Source: Oscillibacter sp. 1-3 (GTDB lineage Bacteria; Bacillota; Clostridia; Oscillospirales; Oscillospiraceae). Taken from it: a DNA stretch of 64,000 nt. The stretch covers positions 704,281-768,280 of the forward strand of contig NZ_KE159707.1 in NCBI RefSeq assembly GCF_000403435.2. The letters run 5' to 3'. This document shows, piece after piece, positions 40,817 to 49,063 of the stretch; the first letter of the stretch is position 1, and each line of letters starts with the position of its first letter. The notes beneath the pieces were generated by a model. It saw only the letters and a program-made list of their open reading frames with translations, was not told the DNA's origin and did not search any database. The translations under genes were made by a program, and so were the position numbers.

Positions 40817-41449
40817 TCAGGGAAACAGATGGGAAACGGCGGCCCAGATCCGCTCCGCCACGGTGTCCGCGTCCGCGTCCGCGTCGACGGTCAGCACGGT
40901 CTCCGTGTCCCGCAGCCGCGCGAAGGCCTCCAGGTATTTCTCCCGGGTGGCAGTGAGGCGGTCCTCCTTCTCAAAGAGCTCCGTGTGGGTGCGGTTCCGG
41001 CCGATCCGCTCCAGGGCCCGCCGGACGGGCACGTCCAGGAAGATGGTGGCGTCAGGCCGCAGCAGCTCCGCGCTGAGGCGGTTGCTGTCAATCACCCAGC
41101 CCATGTCCACATCCACGCCGTGGTAGGCGTAGGAGGAGAAGTAATACCGGTCCGTCACCACGGTGGCGCCGCTTCGCACCTGCTCCAGAATCCCGTCCCG
41201 CTCGTTTACCAGGTGGTCCAGCCGGTCCGCGGCGAAGAGCCCCGCGATGACCCGGCTGTCCGCTGCCATTCTGCCGGTGAGAATCTGGCGGAGCATGGCG
41301 CCCACGGGGCCGTCGGAGGGCTCCCGGGTGCCGCGGCACTCCACGCCCCGCTGCCGGAGACGCTCCAGCAGCAGCTGGAGCTGGGTGCTCTTCCCGGAGC
41401 CGTCAATGCCCTCAAAGGCCAGAAACCGGCCGCTTGTCTGTCCGCTCAT
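40817..41449 (-). CDS. tmk: thymidylate kinase
   Basis: A 210-residue dTMP kinase. P-loop FEGIDGSGKSTQ, then GTREPSDGPVGAMLRQIL (the dTMP-binding R-E-P), FAADRLDHLV, VVTDRYYFSSYAYHG (the D-R-Y motif) and a short lid. It makes dTDP for DNA synthesis. The ATG at 41449 has GAGAGG upstream. It is convergent with the efflux operon. Confidence 0.94.
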   Translation of the reverse strand: MSGQTSGRFLAFEGIDGSGKSTQLQLLLERLRQRGVECRGTREPSDGPVGAMLRQILTGRMAADSRVIAGLFAADRLDHLVNERDGILEQVRSGATVVTDRYYFSSYAYHGVDVDMGWVIDSNRLSAELLRPDATIFLDVPVRRALERIGRNRTHTELFEKEDRLTATREKYLEAFARLRDTETVLTVDADADADTVAERIWAAVSHLFP

Positions 41450-41677
41450 AGGATAACCTCTCTTTTTTTGTTTGGCCCATTTTAACATAAATGTTCTCCG
41501 GCTTCAAGCGGCACGGGGTGCGGAGACCTGCGCAGCGGTATATTCCGGGACTTGTTGGGGCTTTGAGGAATTCTGCGGACGATCAGTCCTTCCGGCGGGG
41601 CGGTTTTCAGCGCGCCGCAGAAATTGAAAATATTTTTAGGGACTTGAAAGTTTTTTATAAGGTTGACCATTTTTCTG

Positions 41678-41735
41678 TTGAATATTTTTAAGATTATGAT
41701 ATACTGAAATATATATTTCGGTTATTTTGACCGAA
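41678..41735 (+). promoter_or_regulatory. promoter and inverted repeat upstream of serC
   Basis: TTGAAT (41678-41683), a 16-base spacer and TATACT (41700-41705). TTCGGT/ACCGAA (41717-41735) lies at the expected transcript start and may be an operator or leader hairpin. The AT-rich 41600-41776 differs from the surrounding GC-rich DNA. Confidence 0.6.
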
Positions 41736-41776
41736 GACCGGAAAAATACCAATTTTGAAGTCTGGAGGAACGCAGT

Positions 41777-42865
41777 ATGAAATACAACCGCACGTATAAC
41801 TTCTCCGCAGGTCCCGCCATGATGCCGGAGCCCGTCCTTGAGGAAATTGCCGCCGAGATGCTGAATTACCGGGGCAGCGGCATGTGCGTCATGGAGATGA
41901 GCCACCGCTCCAAGGTGTTCCAGCAGATCCGGGACGAGGCCGAGGCCGATCTGCGCAGGCTCATGGGGATTCCCGACAACTACAAGGTTCTCTTTATCCA
42001 GGGCGGCGGCACCGTTCAGTTTGCCATGGTGGCCATGAATCTGATGAAGAACGGCCTCGCCTGCTATGTGGAGACCGGCGCGTGGTCCAAAAAGGCCATT
42101 GCCGAGGCGAAGAAGTACGGCGAGGTGAAGATCGCGGCCTCCTCCGCCGATAAGAACTTTTCCTACATCCCCGACTGCTCTGACCTGGACATCCCCGATA
42201 ACGCCGACTACGTCTACATCTGCGAAAACGAGACCATCAACGGCACCACATACTTTAAGCTGCCGGATACCAAGGGCAAGGTTCTGGTGTCCGACCAGTC
42301 CAGCATGTTCCTCTCCCGCCCCTGCGACGTGAGCAGATACGGTCTCATCTGGGCCGGTGTGCAGAAGAACGTGGGCCCCGCCGGCATGGCCGTGGTCATC
42401 ATCCGGGAGGACCTGCTGCGGGACGATCTTCCCAAATTCGTGCCCACCTACATGAGCTACAAGACCCACGCCGACAACGACTCTTTGTACAACACCCCCA
42501 ACTGCTGGGCCATCTATTGCTGCGGGAAGGTGTTCAAGTATCTTCTGGACAATGGCGGCCTGGAGGCCATGCACAAGCGCAACGAGGAGAAAGCCGCCAT
42601 TTTGTACGACTTCCTGGACCAGAGCAGGCTCTTCACCGGCGCCGTGGTGAAGGAGGACCGCTCCTTGATGAACGTCCCCTTCGTCACCCCCAGCAAGGAG
42701 CAGGACGCCGACGTGGTGGCCGCCAGCAAGGCCGCCGGCTTTGACAATCTCAAGGGACACAAGAGCGTGGGCGGCCTCCGGGCGTCCATCTACAACGCCA
42801 TGCCCAAGGAGGGCGTGGAGGCCCTGGTGGAGTTCCTGAAAAAGTACGAGGCGGAGCACGCCTGA
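41777..42865 (+). CDS. serC: phosphoserine aminotransferase
   Basis: A 362-residue class-V PLP aminotransferase of serine synthesis. RTYNFSAGPAMMPEPVLEEI, GTVQFAMVAMNLM, CENETINGTTYFKLP, VSDQSSMFLSRPCDVSRYGL and IWAGVQKNVGPAGMAVVIIR (PLP lysine in QKN) are the SerC blocks. It converts 3-phosphohydroxypyruvate to phosphoserine. CTGGAGG precedes the ATG. serA follows after 157 bases containing a hairpin GGGACC...GGTCCC and a second hairpin CGGTGC/GCACCG. Confidence 0.95.
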   Translation: MKYNRTYNFSAGPAMMPEPVLEEIAAEMLNYRGSGMCVMEMSHRSKVFQQIRDEAEADLRRLMGIPDNYKVLFIQGGGTVQFAMVAMNLMKNGLACYVETGAWSKKAIAEAKKYGEVKIAASSADKNFSYIPDCSDLDIPDNADYVYICENETINGTTYFKLPDTKGKVLVSDQSSMFLSRPCDVSRYGLIWAGVQKNVGPAGMAVVIIREDLLRDDLPKFVPTYMSYKTHADNDSLYNTPNCWAIYCCGKVFKYLLDNGGLEAMHKRNEEKAAILYDFLDQSRLFTGAVVKEDRSLMNVPFVTPSKEQDADVVAASKAAGFDNLKGHKSVGGLRASIYNAMPKEGVEALVEFLKKYEAEHA

Positions 42866-43022
42866 GGCTTCGAATGGGACCGGCGGGGCCGTTCTTGCAG
42901 AATGGTCCCAATTGCGGGGCCCGCCCTCCCTGGCAGCCCGCCCATCCCCCAATGGGCGTTTAACCCTTGCGCTGTCGGTGCCCCTGGGGTGCACCGAGAA
43001 CGAATGAAAGGGGTATTTATCT

Positions 43023-43937
43023 ATGTTAAAGCGTGTATTGGTCACCGACGGCATGGACGCCGGCGCAATTGCCCAGCTGAGAAACGACGGTTACGAGGTG
43101 GTGGAGCAGTTCTACGAGCCCGACGCTCTGGGGGCGGCTCTGCGGGATTTTGACGCGGTCATCATCCGCTCCGCCACCAAGATCAAAGAGCCCCAGATCG
43201 ACGCCGCCAAGGACAGCCGCCTGAAGCTCATCATCCGGGCCGGCGTGGGCGTGGACAACATCGCCGTGAAGTATGCCGAGGCGGCGGGCATCGCCGTGCG
43301 CAACACCCCCCGGGCCTCCTCCAACGCCGTGGCGGAGCTGGCCATGGCATTGCTGTTCTCCTGCGCCCGAAACATCTCTGTCGCGGGTCATACCATGCGG
43401 GAGAACAAGTGGGAGAAGAAGGCCTACTCCAAGGGCTTTGAGCTGGAGGGCAAGACCATGGGCGTTATCGGCTACGGCCGGATCGGCCAGATGGTGGGCA
43501 GAAAGGGCCAGGCCCTGGGCATGAAGGTCCTCTCCGTGGTCCACCGGAACAAGCCCGAGGGCTGCGAGTGCGAGACCATGAAATTCGTCTCCATGGACGA
43601 GCTGCTCGCCGGGTCCGACATCATTGTCCTCTGCGCCCCCGGCGGGGACAGGGCCCTGGTGGACGCCGAGTCCCTGGCGAAGATGAAGGACGGCGTGGTG
43701 ATCGTCAACGTCTCCCGGGGCAGCAATGTGGACGAGGGGGCCCTTCTGGACGCGCTGAACTCCGGCAAGGTCCGGGCTGCGGGCCTGGACGTGTGGATGA
43801 GCGAGAAGGACCCCAACTGGGCCCTGGCCCAGCATCCGGCGGTCTCCTGCACGCCTCACATCGGCGCGGGCACCAGGGAGGCCCAAAAGCGCATCGGCCA
43901 GGAGCTGGTGGACATCGTGGAGCGCTTTGAGGCCTGA
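43023..43937 (+). CDS. serA: D-3-phosphoglycerate dehydrogenase, short form
   Basis: A 304-residue D-2-hydroxyacid dehydrogenase. LKLIIRAGVGVDNIAVKYAE holds the substrate arginine, VIGYGRIGQMVGRKGQALGM the NAD site, VNVSRGSNVDEGALLDAL the second arginine, and TPHIGAGTREAQKRIG the catalytic histidine. Next to serC it should oxidise 3-phosphoglycerate. The C-terminal ACT domain that gives serine feedback in longer SerA enzymes is absent. AAAGGGG precedes the ATG. Confidence 0.9.
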   Translation: MLKRVLVTDGMDAGAIAQLRNDGYEVVEQFYEPDALGAALRDFDAVIIRSATKIKEPQIDAAKDSRLKLIIRAGVGVDNIAVKYAEAAGIAVRNTPRASSNAVAELAMALLFSCARNISVAGHTMRENKWEKKAYSKGFELEGKTMGVIGYGRIGQMVGRKGQALGMKVLSVVHRNKPEGCECETMKFVSMDELLAGSDIIVLCAPGGDRALVDAESLAKMKDGVVIVNVSRGSNVDEGALLDALNSGKVRAAGLDVWMSEKDPNWALAQHPAVSCTPHIGAGTREAQKRIGQELVDIVERFEA

Positions 43938-43953
43938 GCCTGAAAAGACGCAG

Positions 43954-43992
43954 ACAGCCCCGCCCATTGGAGATCCAATGGGCGGGGCTGTT
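43954..43992 (+). terminator. hairpin terminator after serA
   Basis: A 17-bp stem (ACAGCCCCGCCCATTGG and its complement) with an AGAT loop. Only a short TT follows, so it may rely on stem strength. Confidence 0.65.
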
Positions 43993-44157
43993 AACTCCAG
44001 GCCGTGTTTGAAAACTGTCAAAACGCCCAAACGACAGATCTTTTTCCGCCGCTCCGCATTGATGCTCCTTGCCATACACAGGGCATGGCGGCGTTAAATC
44101 GCCTTGACCGGCAAAAATCTCCCGCCGATGCGCATTTTGCCATTGATCGAACAAGGC

Positions 44158-44877
44158 CTAGGATTCATTGAAGTGTCTGAGAAGTTTTTGATACTGTTGG
44201 CGGTACGACGGATTTTTCCGGGGCGCCGCCTTCCGGGAGGGGCGGAAGGCCGGAGAGGACCGGTAGACCGGACGGGCGATCAATCCCCCCAGCAGCAGTC
44301 CGCCCACCACGTCCAGCACGGAGTGCTGTTTGATGAACACGGTGGACAGGCAGATGACTGCGGCCAGCAGCGCCGTCCCCGCGCGCAGGAGCGGTTTGTC
44401 CTCCGACCCGCGGCAGTCCCGCACCGCCAGGGCCGCGCCGATGGACCCCAGGACATGGACGGAGGGGAAGACGTTGGTATTTGTGTCAATGCGGTACAGC
44501 TCCGCCGTCAGGGCGGTGAGGAGATTTTCCCGGGGAAAGGCCGCGGGGCGCAGGTCCTGCCCGTTGGGCACCAGCAGCCACACCAGCTCGCTGAGGAGAA
44601 AGGCGGTCCCCAGAAACAGCATATACCGCCGGAAGGCGGGCAGGTCCCGCCTCAGCAGGTACAGTCCCGCGGCCACCAGAAGGGGGTACCACAGGCAGTA
44701 GGGGATGATGAACCACTCGCAGAAGGGAATGCGGGCGTCGACGGGCAGCTGAGTGGCCCAGTACCGCCCCATGGGCATCCGCTCCAGAGCCAGAAACAGC
44801 AGCAGGTAGAGCGGCAGCCACAAAAGGTATTTCAGCTCCCGCCAGGGCGGACGGCAAATGTGCCGGGAGAGACGCAT
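44158..44877 (-). CDS. PAP2 superfamily membrane phosphatase
   Basis: A 239-residue protein with about six membrane segments (YLLWLPLYLLLFLALER, YPLLVAAGLYLL, YMLFLGTAFLLSELVWLLV and later ones). The PAP2 motifs are NVFPSVHVLGSIGAAL (P-S-x-H-x) and STVFIKQHSVLDVVGGLLLG (H-x-x-x-D), on the outer face. The first, K-x6-R-P motif, is not obvious. Such enzymes remove phosphate from lipids or undecaprenyl diphosphate. The ATG at 44877 has AGGTGAT upstream; in-frame upstream codons overlap an intergenic hairpin. Confidence 0.82.
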   Translation of the reverse strand: MRLSRHICRPPWRELKYLLWLPLYLLLFLALERMPMGRYWATQLPVDARIPFCEWFIIPYCLWYPLLVAAGLYLLRRDLPAFRRYMLFLGTAFLLSELVWLLVPNGQDLRPAAFPRENLLTALTAELYRIDTNTNVFPSVHVLGSIGAALAVRDCRGSEDKPLLRAGTALLAAVICLSTVFIKQHSVLDVVGGLLLGGLIARPVYRSSPAFRPSRKAAPRKNPSYRQQYQKLLRHFNES

Positions 44878-44970
44878 GGTATCACCTGGTTTTCCTTGTT
44901 TTGGTTTACCATAACATATCCGCGCTGTCGAAAACATGAATAAATTGCGAACAATATATGAACTTTGCGC

Positions 44971-45007
44971 AAAAACCCTCCCAGGGCTATGCCCTGGGAG
45001 GGTTTTT
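44971..45007. terminator. bidirectional terminator at the end of the nucleoside ABC operon
   Basis: AAAAACCCTCCCAGGG and CCCTGGGAGGGTTTTT pair around a 5-base loop. T-runs exist on both strands. It lies 28 bases past the last permease gene. Confidence 0.9.
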
Positions 45008-45034
45008 GCGCAGCTTTTATTCCCCAATTGACGC

Positions 45035-46030
45035 TTAGCGGTCCTCCCGGAAGTAGGCCAGGCCCAGACTGGCGGGAGGCTGCTTTTCCTTGTTGTTGCG
45101 CATGCTGGAGGCGATCAGCACAATGACCGTCACCACATAGGGCAAAATCTTGTACAGCTGGGTGGGGATGAAGGGGATCACCAGCCGCAGGTACAAAATC
45201 ATCAGCGCGCCGAAGAGCACGGAGCCCCAGATGGCGGACAGGGGCCGCCACATGCAGAAGATCACCAAAGCCACCGCCAGCCAACCCACGCCGCCGAGGC
45301 CTTCGTGGTTCCACACGCACCCGGCGATGGTCATGATGTACACCATGCCGCCCACGGCGGAGATGCCGCCGCCGATGACGGTGGCCAGGTACTTGTATCG
45401 CTCTACGCTGATGCCAGCCGCGTCCGCCGTGGCTGGGGACTCGCCCACGGAGCGGAGGTAGAGGCCCGTCCGGGTGCGGTTCAGGAAGAAGAACATCCCC
45501 CCCGCCAGGATCAGTCCCAGGTAGAAGAACACGCTGTTCCCAAAGAGCACGCCGCCTACTATGGGAATCTTCTGGAGGAAGGCGGGGAAGGGCGAGTTCT
45601 GGAAATAGCCCTTCAAAGTGTTGCCGATGGCGATGTACCCGTTCTCCCGGACCCGCATGTACTCGCCCAGAAATTGGCCCACGCCGGTGCCGAAGATGGA
45701 CAGGGCCAGGCCGGTGACGTTCTGGTTAGCCCGGAGAGTGGTGGTGAGGAAGCTGAAAATCAGCGAGGCCAGCGCCCCTGCCAGGAAGGAACACAAAATG
45801 CCCGCCAGCACGGCGACAAAGCCGTTGGCTCCGGCACCCGCCGCCTTCTCATAATAGAATACGCCGCCCAGGCCCAGCGCGCCGCCCATGAACATGATGC
45901 CCTCCACGCCCAGGTTCAGGTTGCCGGACTTCTCCGTCAGAATTTCGCCCAGGGTGCCGAACAGCAGCGGCGTGCCGTAGGTGATGGCGGCGATGACCAG
46001 GGCCAGAAACAGGCTCAGGAAATTACTCAT
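45035..46030 (-). CDS. ABC transporter permease, BMP/nucleoside family (second permease)
   Basis: A 331-residue integral membrane protein of the BPD_transp_2 type found in nucleoside (Nup/Yuf) and simple-sugar importers. PLLFGTLGEILTEKSGNLNL followed by GVEGIMFMGGALG is the family signature, and NRTRTGLYLRSVGESPATAD with AGISVERYKYLA the coupling loop. About nine to ten membrane helices are present. The start overlaps the first permease by four bases. It is the last gene of the operon. Confidence 0.9.
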   Translation of the reverse strand: MSNFLSLFLALVIAAITYGTPLLFGTLGEILTEKSGNLNLGVEGIMFMGGALGLGGVFYYEKAAGAGANGFVAVLAGILCSFLAGALASLIFSFLTTTLRANQNVTGLALSIFGTGVGQFLGEYMRVRENGYIAIGNTLKGYFQNSPFPAFLQKIPIVGGVLFGNSVFFYLGLILAGGMFFFLNRTRTGLYLRSVGESPATADAAGISVERYKYLATVIGGGISAVGGMVYIMTIAGCVWNHEGLGGVGWLAVALVIFCMWRPLSAIWGSVLFGALMILYLRLVIPFIPTQLYKILPYVVTVIVLIASSMRNNKEKQPPASLGLAYFREDR

Positions 46031-47121
46031 GATTTTGCCGCCTCCTTATGAGTGTTTTTGCGGAAGATCAGCTTGTAGTTGATGAAAAACTCGCACCCCA
46101 GCATACAGAAAAGGAGGATGCCGGTGATGATGTCGGAGATGGAGGTGGGCACGGCCATGCGGGTCTGGAGGGTCTCCGCGCCCTTGCTCAGTACCGCCAG
46201 CAGCATGGAGATGGCCACCATGGCAAAGGCGTTCAGCTGGCTCAGCCACGCCACGGTGATGGAGGTGAAGCCCACGCCGCCGGCCACGCCGTCGTACAGC
46301 GTGTTGTTGGCGCCGGAGGCCACAATAAAGCCCACGATGCCGCTGATGGCCCCGGAGAGGAACATGGTGCGCATCATCACCCGGCCCACGTTCATGCCGG
46401 CGTACCGGGCGGTGTTGACGCTGTCGCCGATGACGGCAATCTCATAGCCGTGCTTGGTATGGTTCATATAGATGTGCATGAACACCACCAGCACCAGCAC
46501 GATGATCCAGCCGCAGTGGACCCCCAGCACCCGGGGGAGGCACGCGGCGGAGTCGAACTGGGGAATGATCTGGGAGCCCTTGCGGCCCTCCCAGGGACCG
46601 CCCTGGAGCCAGCGGACCACGCCAATGATGATATAGTTCATCATCAGGGTGAACAGGGTCTCGTTGGTGTTCCACTTCGCCTTGAAAAAGGCGGGGATCA
46701 GGGCCCAAATACCGCCGGCAATGGCCCCGGCGGCGCCCATGACCACCAGCAGCACGGGGGAGGGCAGCCGGTTCGCCCAGAAGAGGGCGAAGTAGCTGGC
46801 GGCCACGGCCCCGGCGGTGATCTGACCCTCGGCGCCGATGTTCCAAAAGCGCATCTTGAAGCAGGGGGCGATGGCCAGGGCGCAGCCCAGCAGGGGAACG
46901 GCGATTTTCACCGTCTGCCGGAGGGCGCTCTTTTTGCCCAGGGCTCCGGAGAGGATGGTGCCGTAAGCGGTAAGGGGATTGGCTCCCACAAGGCCCATCA
47001 CCAGGGCCCCCAGCAGCAGGGCGAAGACGATGGACCCGAAGCGGATGCACCAGACCTTCCAGCCCTCCATGCCGTCCCGCTTGGCCAGACGGATCAGAGG
47101 CGTTCTCTTCTCATGGTTCAT
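46027..47121 (-). CDS. ABC transporter permease, BMP/nucleoside family (first permease)
   Basis: A 364-residue permease with about nine helices: FGSIVFALLLGALVMGLVGA, ANPLTAYGTILSGALGKKSA, FWNIGAEGQITAGAVAASYF, LFTLMMNYIIIGVVRWLQG and GYEIAVIGDSVNTARYAGMN. These blocks match NupP-type permeases of nucleoside importers. Its ATG directly follows the ATPase stop codon. Confidence 0.9.
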   Translation of the reverse strand: MNHEKRTPLIRLAKRDGMEGWKVWCIRFGSIVFALLLGALVMGLVGANPLTAYGTILSGALGKKSALRQTVKIAVPLLGCALAIAPCFKMRFWNIGAEGQITAGAVAASYFALFWANRLPSPVLLVVMGAAGAIAGGIWALIPAFFKAKWNTNETLFTLMMNYIIIGVVRWLQGGPWEGRKGSQIIPQFDSAACLPRVLGVHCGWIIVLVLVVFMHIYMNHTKHGYEIAVIGDSVNTARYAGMNVGRVMMRTMFLSGAISGIVGFIVASGANNTLYDGVAGGVGFTSITVAWLSQLNAFAMVAISMLLAVLSKGAETLQTRMAVPTSISDIITGILLFCMLGCEFFINYKLIFRKNTHKEAAKS

Positions 47122-48657
47122 CTATGCTCCCTCCTTTCCGCCAAGGCGGGTCATCAGCAGTCCGATTTGATCCTTGGTGGCGCTGCGGGCGTCCACCACG
47201 CCGCTGACCTGGCCGCCGCAGAGCACCAGGATGCGGTCGCACAGCTCCAGCAGCACGTCCAGATCCTCGCCCACGTAGATCACCGCCACGCCCTTCATCT
47301 TCTGCTCCGTCAGCAGGTTGTAGATGGTGTAGGAGGTGTTGATGTCCAAGCCCCGCACCGCGTAGGCGGTCATGAGGACGGAGGGGGCGCTGGCGATCTC
47401 GCGGCCCACCAGCACTTTCTGCACGTTGCCGCCGGACATGCGGCGGACAGGGAACTCGGTGCTGGGGGTCACCACCTCCAGCTCCTTCCAGATCTCCATA
47501 GCCAGGGCGTTGGGGTCCTTGCGGTTGATAAAAACGCCCTTTCCCTTTTTCCAGGAGCGAAGCATCATGTTCCCCGTCATGCCCATGGAGCCCACCAATC
47601 CCATGCCCAGCCGGTCCTCGGGGACAAAGGCCATGGCCACGCCGGCCTTTTTGATCTGCATGGGGGTCCTGCCCACAAGATTCGAGGGCTCCCGCCCCTC
47701 CGGGGTGTAGATGATCTCGCCCTCCGCCGCCGGGTAGAGGCCGGAGATGGCCTCCAGCAGCTCTCGCTGGCCGGAGCCGGCGATGCCGGCAATGCCCAGA
47801 ATCTCGCCGCCCATGGCGGTGAAGGAGACGCCGCTGAGCTTCCTCACGCCTTCGCCGTCCAGACAGGTGAGATTTTTCACCTCCAGCCGGGGCACGGGCT
47901 TTTCGTATTGGGGCCGGTCGATGTTCAACGTCACGGCGTGGCCCACCATCATGTCGGTGAGGGCCTGGGGGTTGGTCTCGGCGGTGTTGACCGTGCCGAT
48001 GTACCTGCCCTTGCGCAGCACCGCCACCTTGTCGCTGAGGGCCATGACCTCGTGGAGCTTGTGGGTGATAATGACGATGGCCTTGCCGTCGGCCTTCATG
48101 GCCCGCAGCACGTCAAAGAGCTTGTCGGTCTCCTGGGGAGTGAGGACGGCGGTGGGCTCGTCCAGAATCAGGATCTCCGCCCCGCGGTAGAGCACCTTCA
48201 CAATCTCCACCGTCTGCTTTTGAGAGACGGACATATCGTAGATCTTCTGGGCGGGGTCGATGTCAAAGCCGTACTTCCCGCAGATGGCCCGGACCTTGCT
48301 CTCCGCGGCCTTGATGTCCAGCCTGCCGCCCTCCTCCAGGCCCAGGACGATGTTCTCCGTGGCGGTGAACACGTGCACCAGCTTGTAGTGCTGGTGGATC
48401 ATGCCGATGCCGTTGGCGAAGGCGTCTTTGGGGGAGCGGATGGAGACGGGCTGGCCGCCCACAAAGATCTGGCCCTCGTCGGGGAAGTAGATGCCGGAGA
48501 GCATGTTCATCAGCGTGGTCTTGCCGCTGCCGTTCTCCCCCAGCAGGGAGAGAATCTCCCCCCGGTTCAGCCGCAGGTCGATGCCGTCGTTGGCCACCAC
48601 CTCGCCGAAGCGCTTGGTGATGCCCTTCAATTCGATGGCGGATACAGCGTTTTCCAA
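47122..48657 (-). CDS. ABC transporter ATP-binding protein, nucleoside family
   Basis: A 511-residue protein with two ATPase domains, as in sugar and nucleoside importers. Domain one has Walker A GENGSGKTTLMNML, a degenerate signature (SVSQKQTVEIVKVL) and Walker B ILILDEPTAVLTPQE. Domain two has the altered Walker A GIAGSGQRELLEAI, the signature MSGGNVQKVLVGREI and a variant Walker B (VLMTAYAVRGLDI, where P-T-R-G-L-D is usual). A 406-base gap with repeats separates it from the binding protein, an unusual break inside such an operon. Confidence 0.92.
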   Translation of the reverse strand: MENAVSAIELKGITKRFGEVVANDGIDLRLNRGEILSLLGENGSGKTTLMNMLSGIYFPDEGQIFVGGQPVSIRSPKDAFANGIGMIHQHYKLVHVFTATENIVLGLEEGGRLDIKAAESKVRAICGKYGFDIDPAQKIYDMSVSQKQTVEIVKVLYRGAEILILDEPTAVLTPQETDKLFDVLRAMKADGKAIVIITHKLHEVMALSDKVAVLRKGRYIGTVNTAETNPQALTDMMVGHAVTLNIDRPQYEKPVPRLEVKNLTCLDGEGVRKLSGVSFTAMGGEILGIAGIAGSGQRELLEAISGLYPAAEGEIIYTPEGREPSNLVGRTPMQIKKAGVAMAFVPEDRLGMGLVGSMGMTGNMMLRSWKKGKGVFINRKDPNALAMEIWKELEVVTPSTEFPVRRMSGGNVQKVLVGREIASAPSVLMTAYAVRGLDINTSYTIYNLLTEQKMKGVAVIYVGEDLDVLLELCDRILVLCGGQVSGVVDARSATKDQIGLLMTRLGGKEGA

Positions 48658-48731
48658 ATACTGTCACATCCTTTCTAAGAGGTCCCGGCGGGAAAAGACG
48701 CTGAGCCGGGCGGAGTCCGGATGGGTGTTAA

Positions 48732-48831
48732 TAAAGTTTGGGGCCGCCCTTTTCAAAGGGCGGTGGGGTCTGGGGCAAAGCCCCAGTGGGGGTGCGGGGG
48801 CAAAGCCCCTGTGGGATTGGGCAAAACCCAA
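48732..48831 (+). repeat. multi-hairpin dispersed repeat, copy 2
   Basis: TAAAGTTTGGGGCCGCC heads the same hairpin as at 20501 (GCCGCCCTTT/AAAGGGCGG). Three hairpins follow, each with a CAAAG or CAAAA loop (GGGGCAAAGCCCC, GGGGGCAAAGCCCC, TTGGGCAAAACCCAA). Confidence 0.8.
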
Positions 48832-48914
48832 TGGCGGTATTTGCTGTTAAGGCAGATGTGAGGACGCCGTCTGCGTCCTGCTTCGGGTTTTCACTTATTG
48901 ATAAGTGCGAGTTG

Positions 48915-48992
48915 AAGTTCCGCGCCGTGCACGGCGCGGCCCGGGGCGCCGCCCCAGGGCCCCGCAGCCTTTGAAAAGGCTGGCGAAACTTT
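48915..48992 (-). repeat. multi-hairpin dispersed repeat, copy 3 (reversed, divergent)
   Basis: On the minus strand AAAAGTTTCGCCAGCC heads a hairpin AGCCTTTTCAAAGGCT, followed by GGGGCCCTGGGGCGGCGCCC. It points toward copy 2, so the gap 48658-49063 holds two facing copies. Confidence 0.65.
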
Positions 48993-49014
48993 TATCCGCG
49001 TCCCCTATAAGAAC

Positions 49015-49036
49015 AGGGGGCCGCGCGCGGCCCCCT
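49015..49036 (-). terminator. hairpin after the BMP lipoprotein gene
   Basis: AGGGGGCCGCG pairs with CGCGGCCCCCT; on the minus strand TGTTCTTAT follows. It may partly end transcription after the binding-protein gene and raise its level over the transport genes. Confidence 0.6.
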
Positions 49037-49063
49037 ATGGAGTTCTTCTGATAGACTTTCCTG

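Noticed and set aside
46048..48678. An 876-codon open frame on the plus strand over the ABC permease and ATPase genes
   Set aside because: Same reason: a shadow of the real minus-strand genes, with His/Gly/Ala-rich low-complexity sequence.
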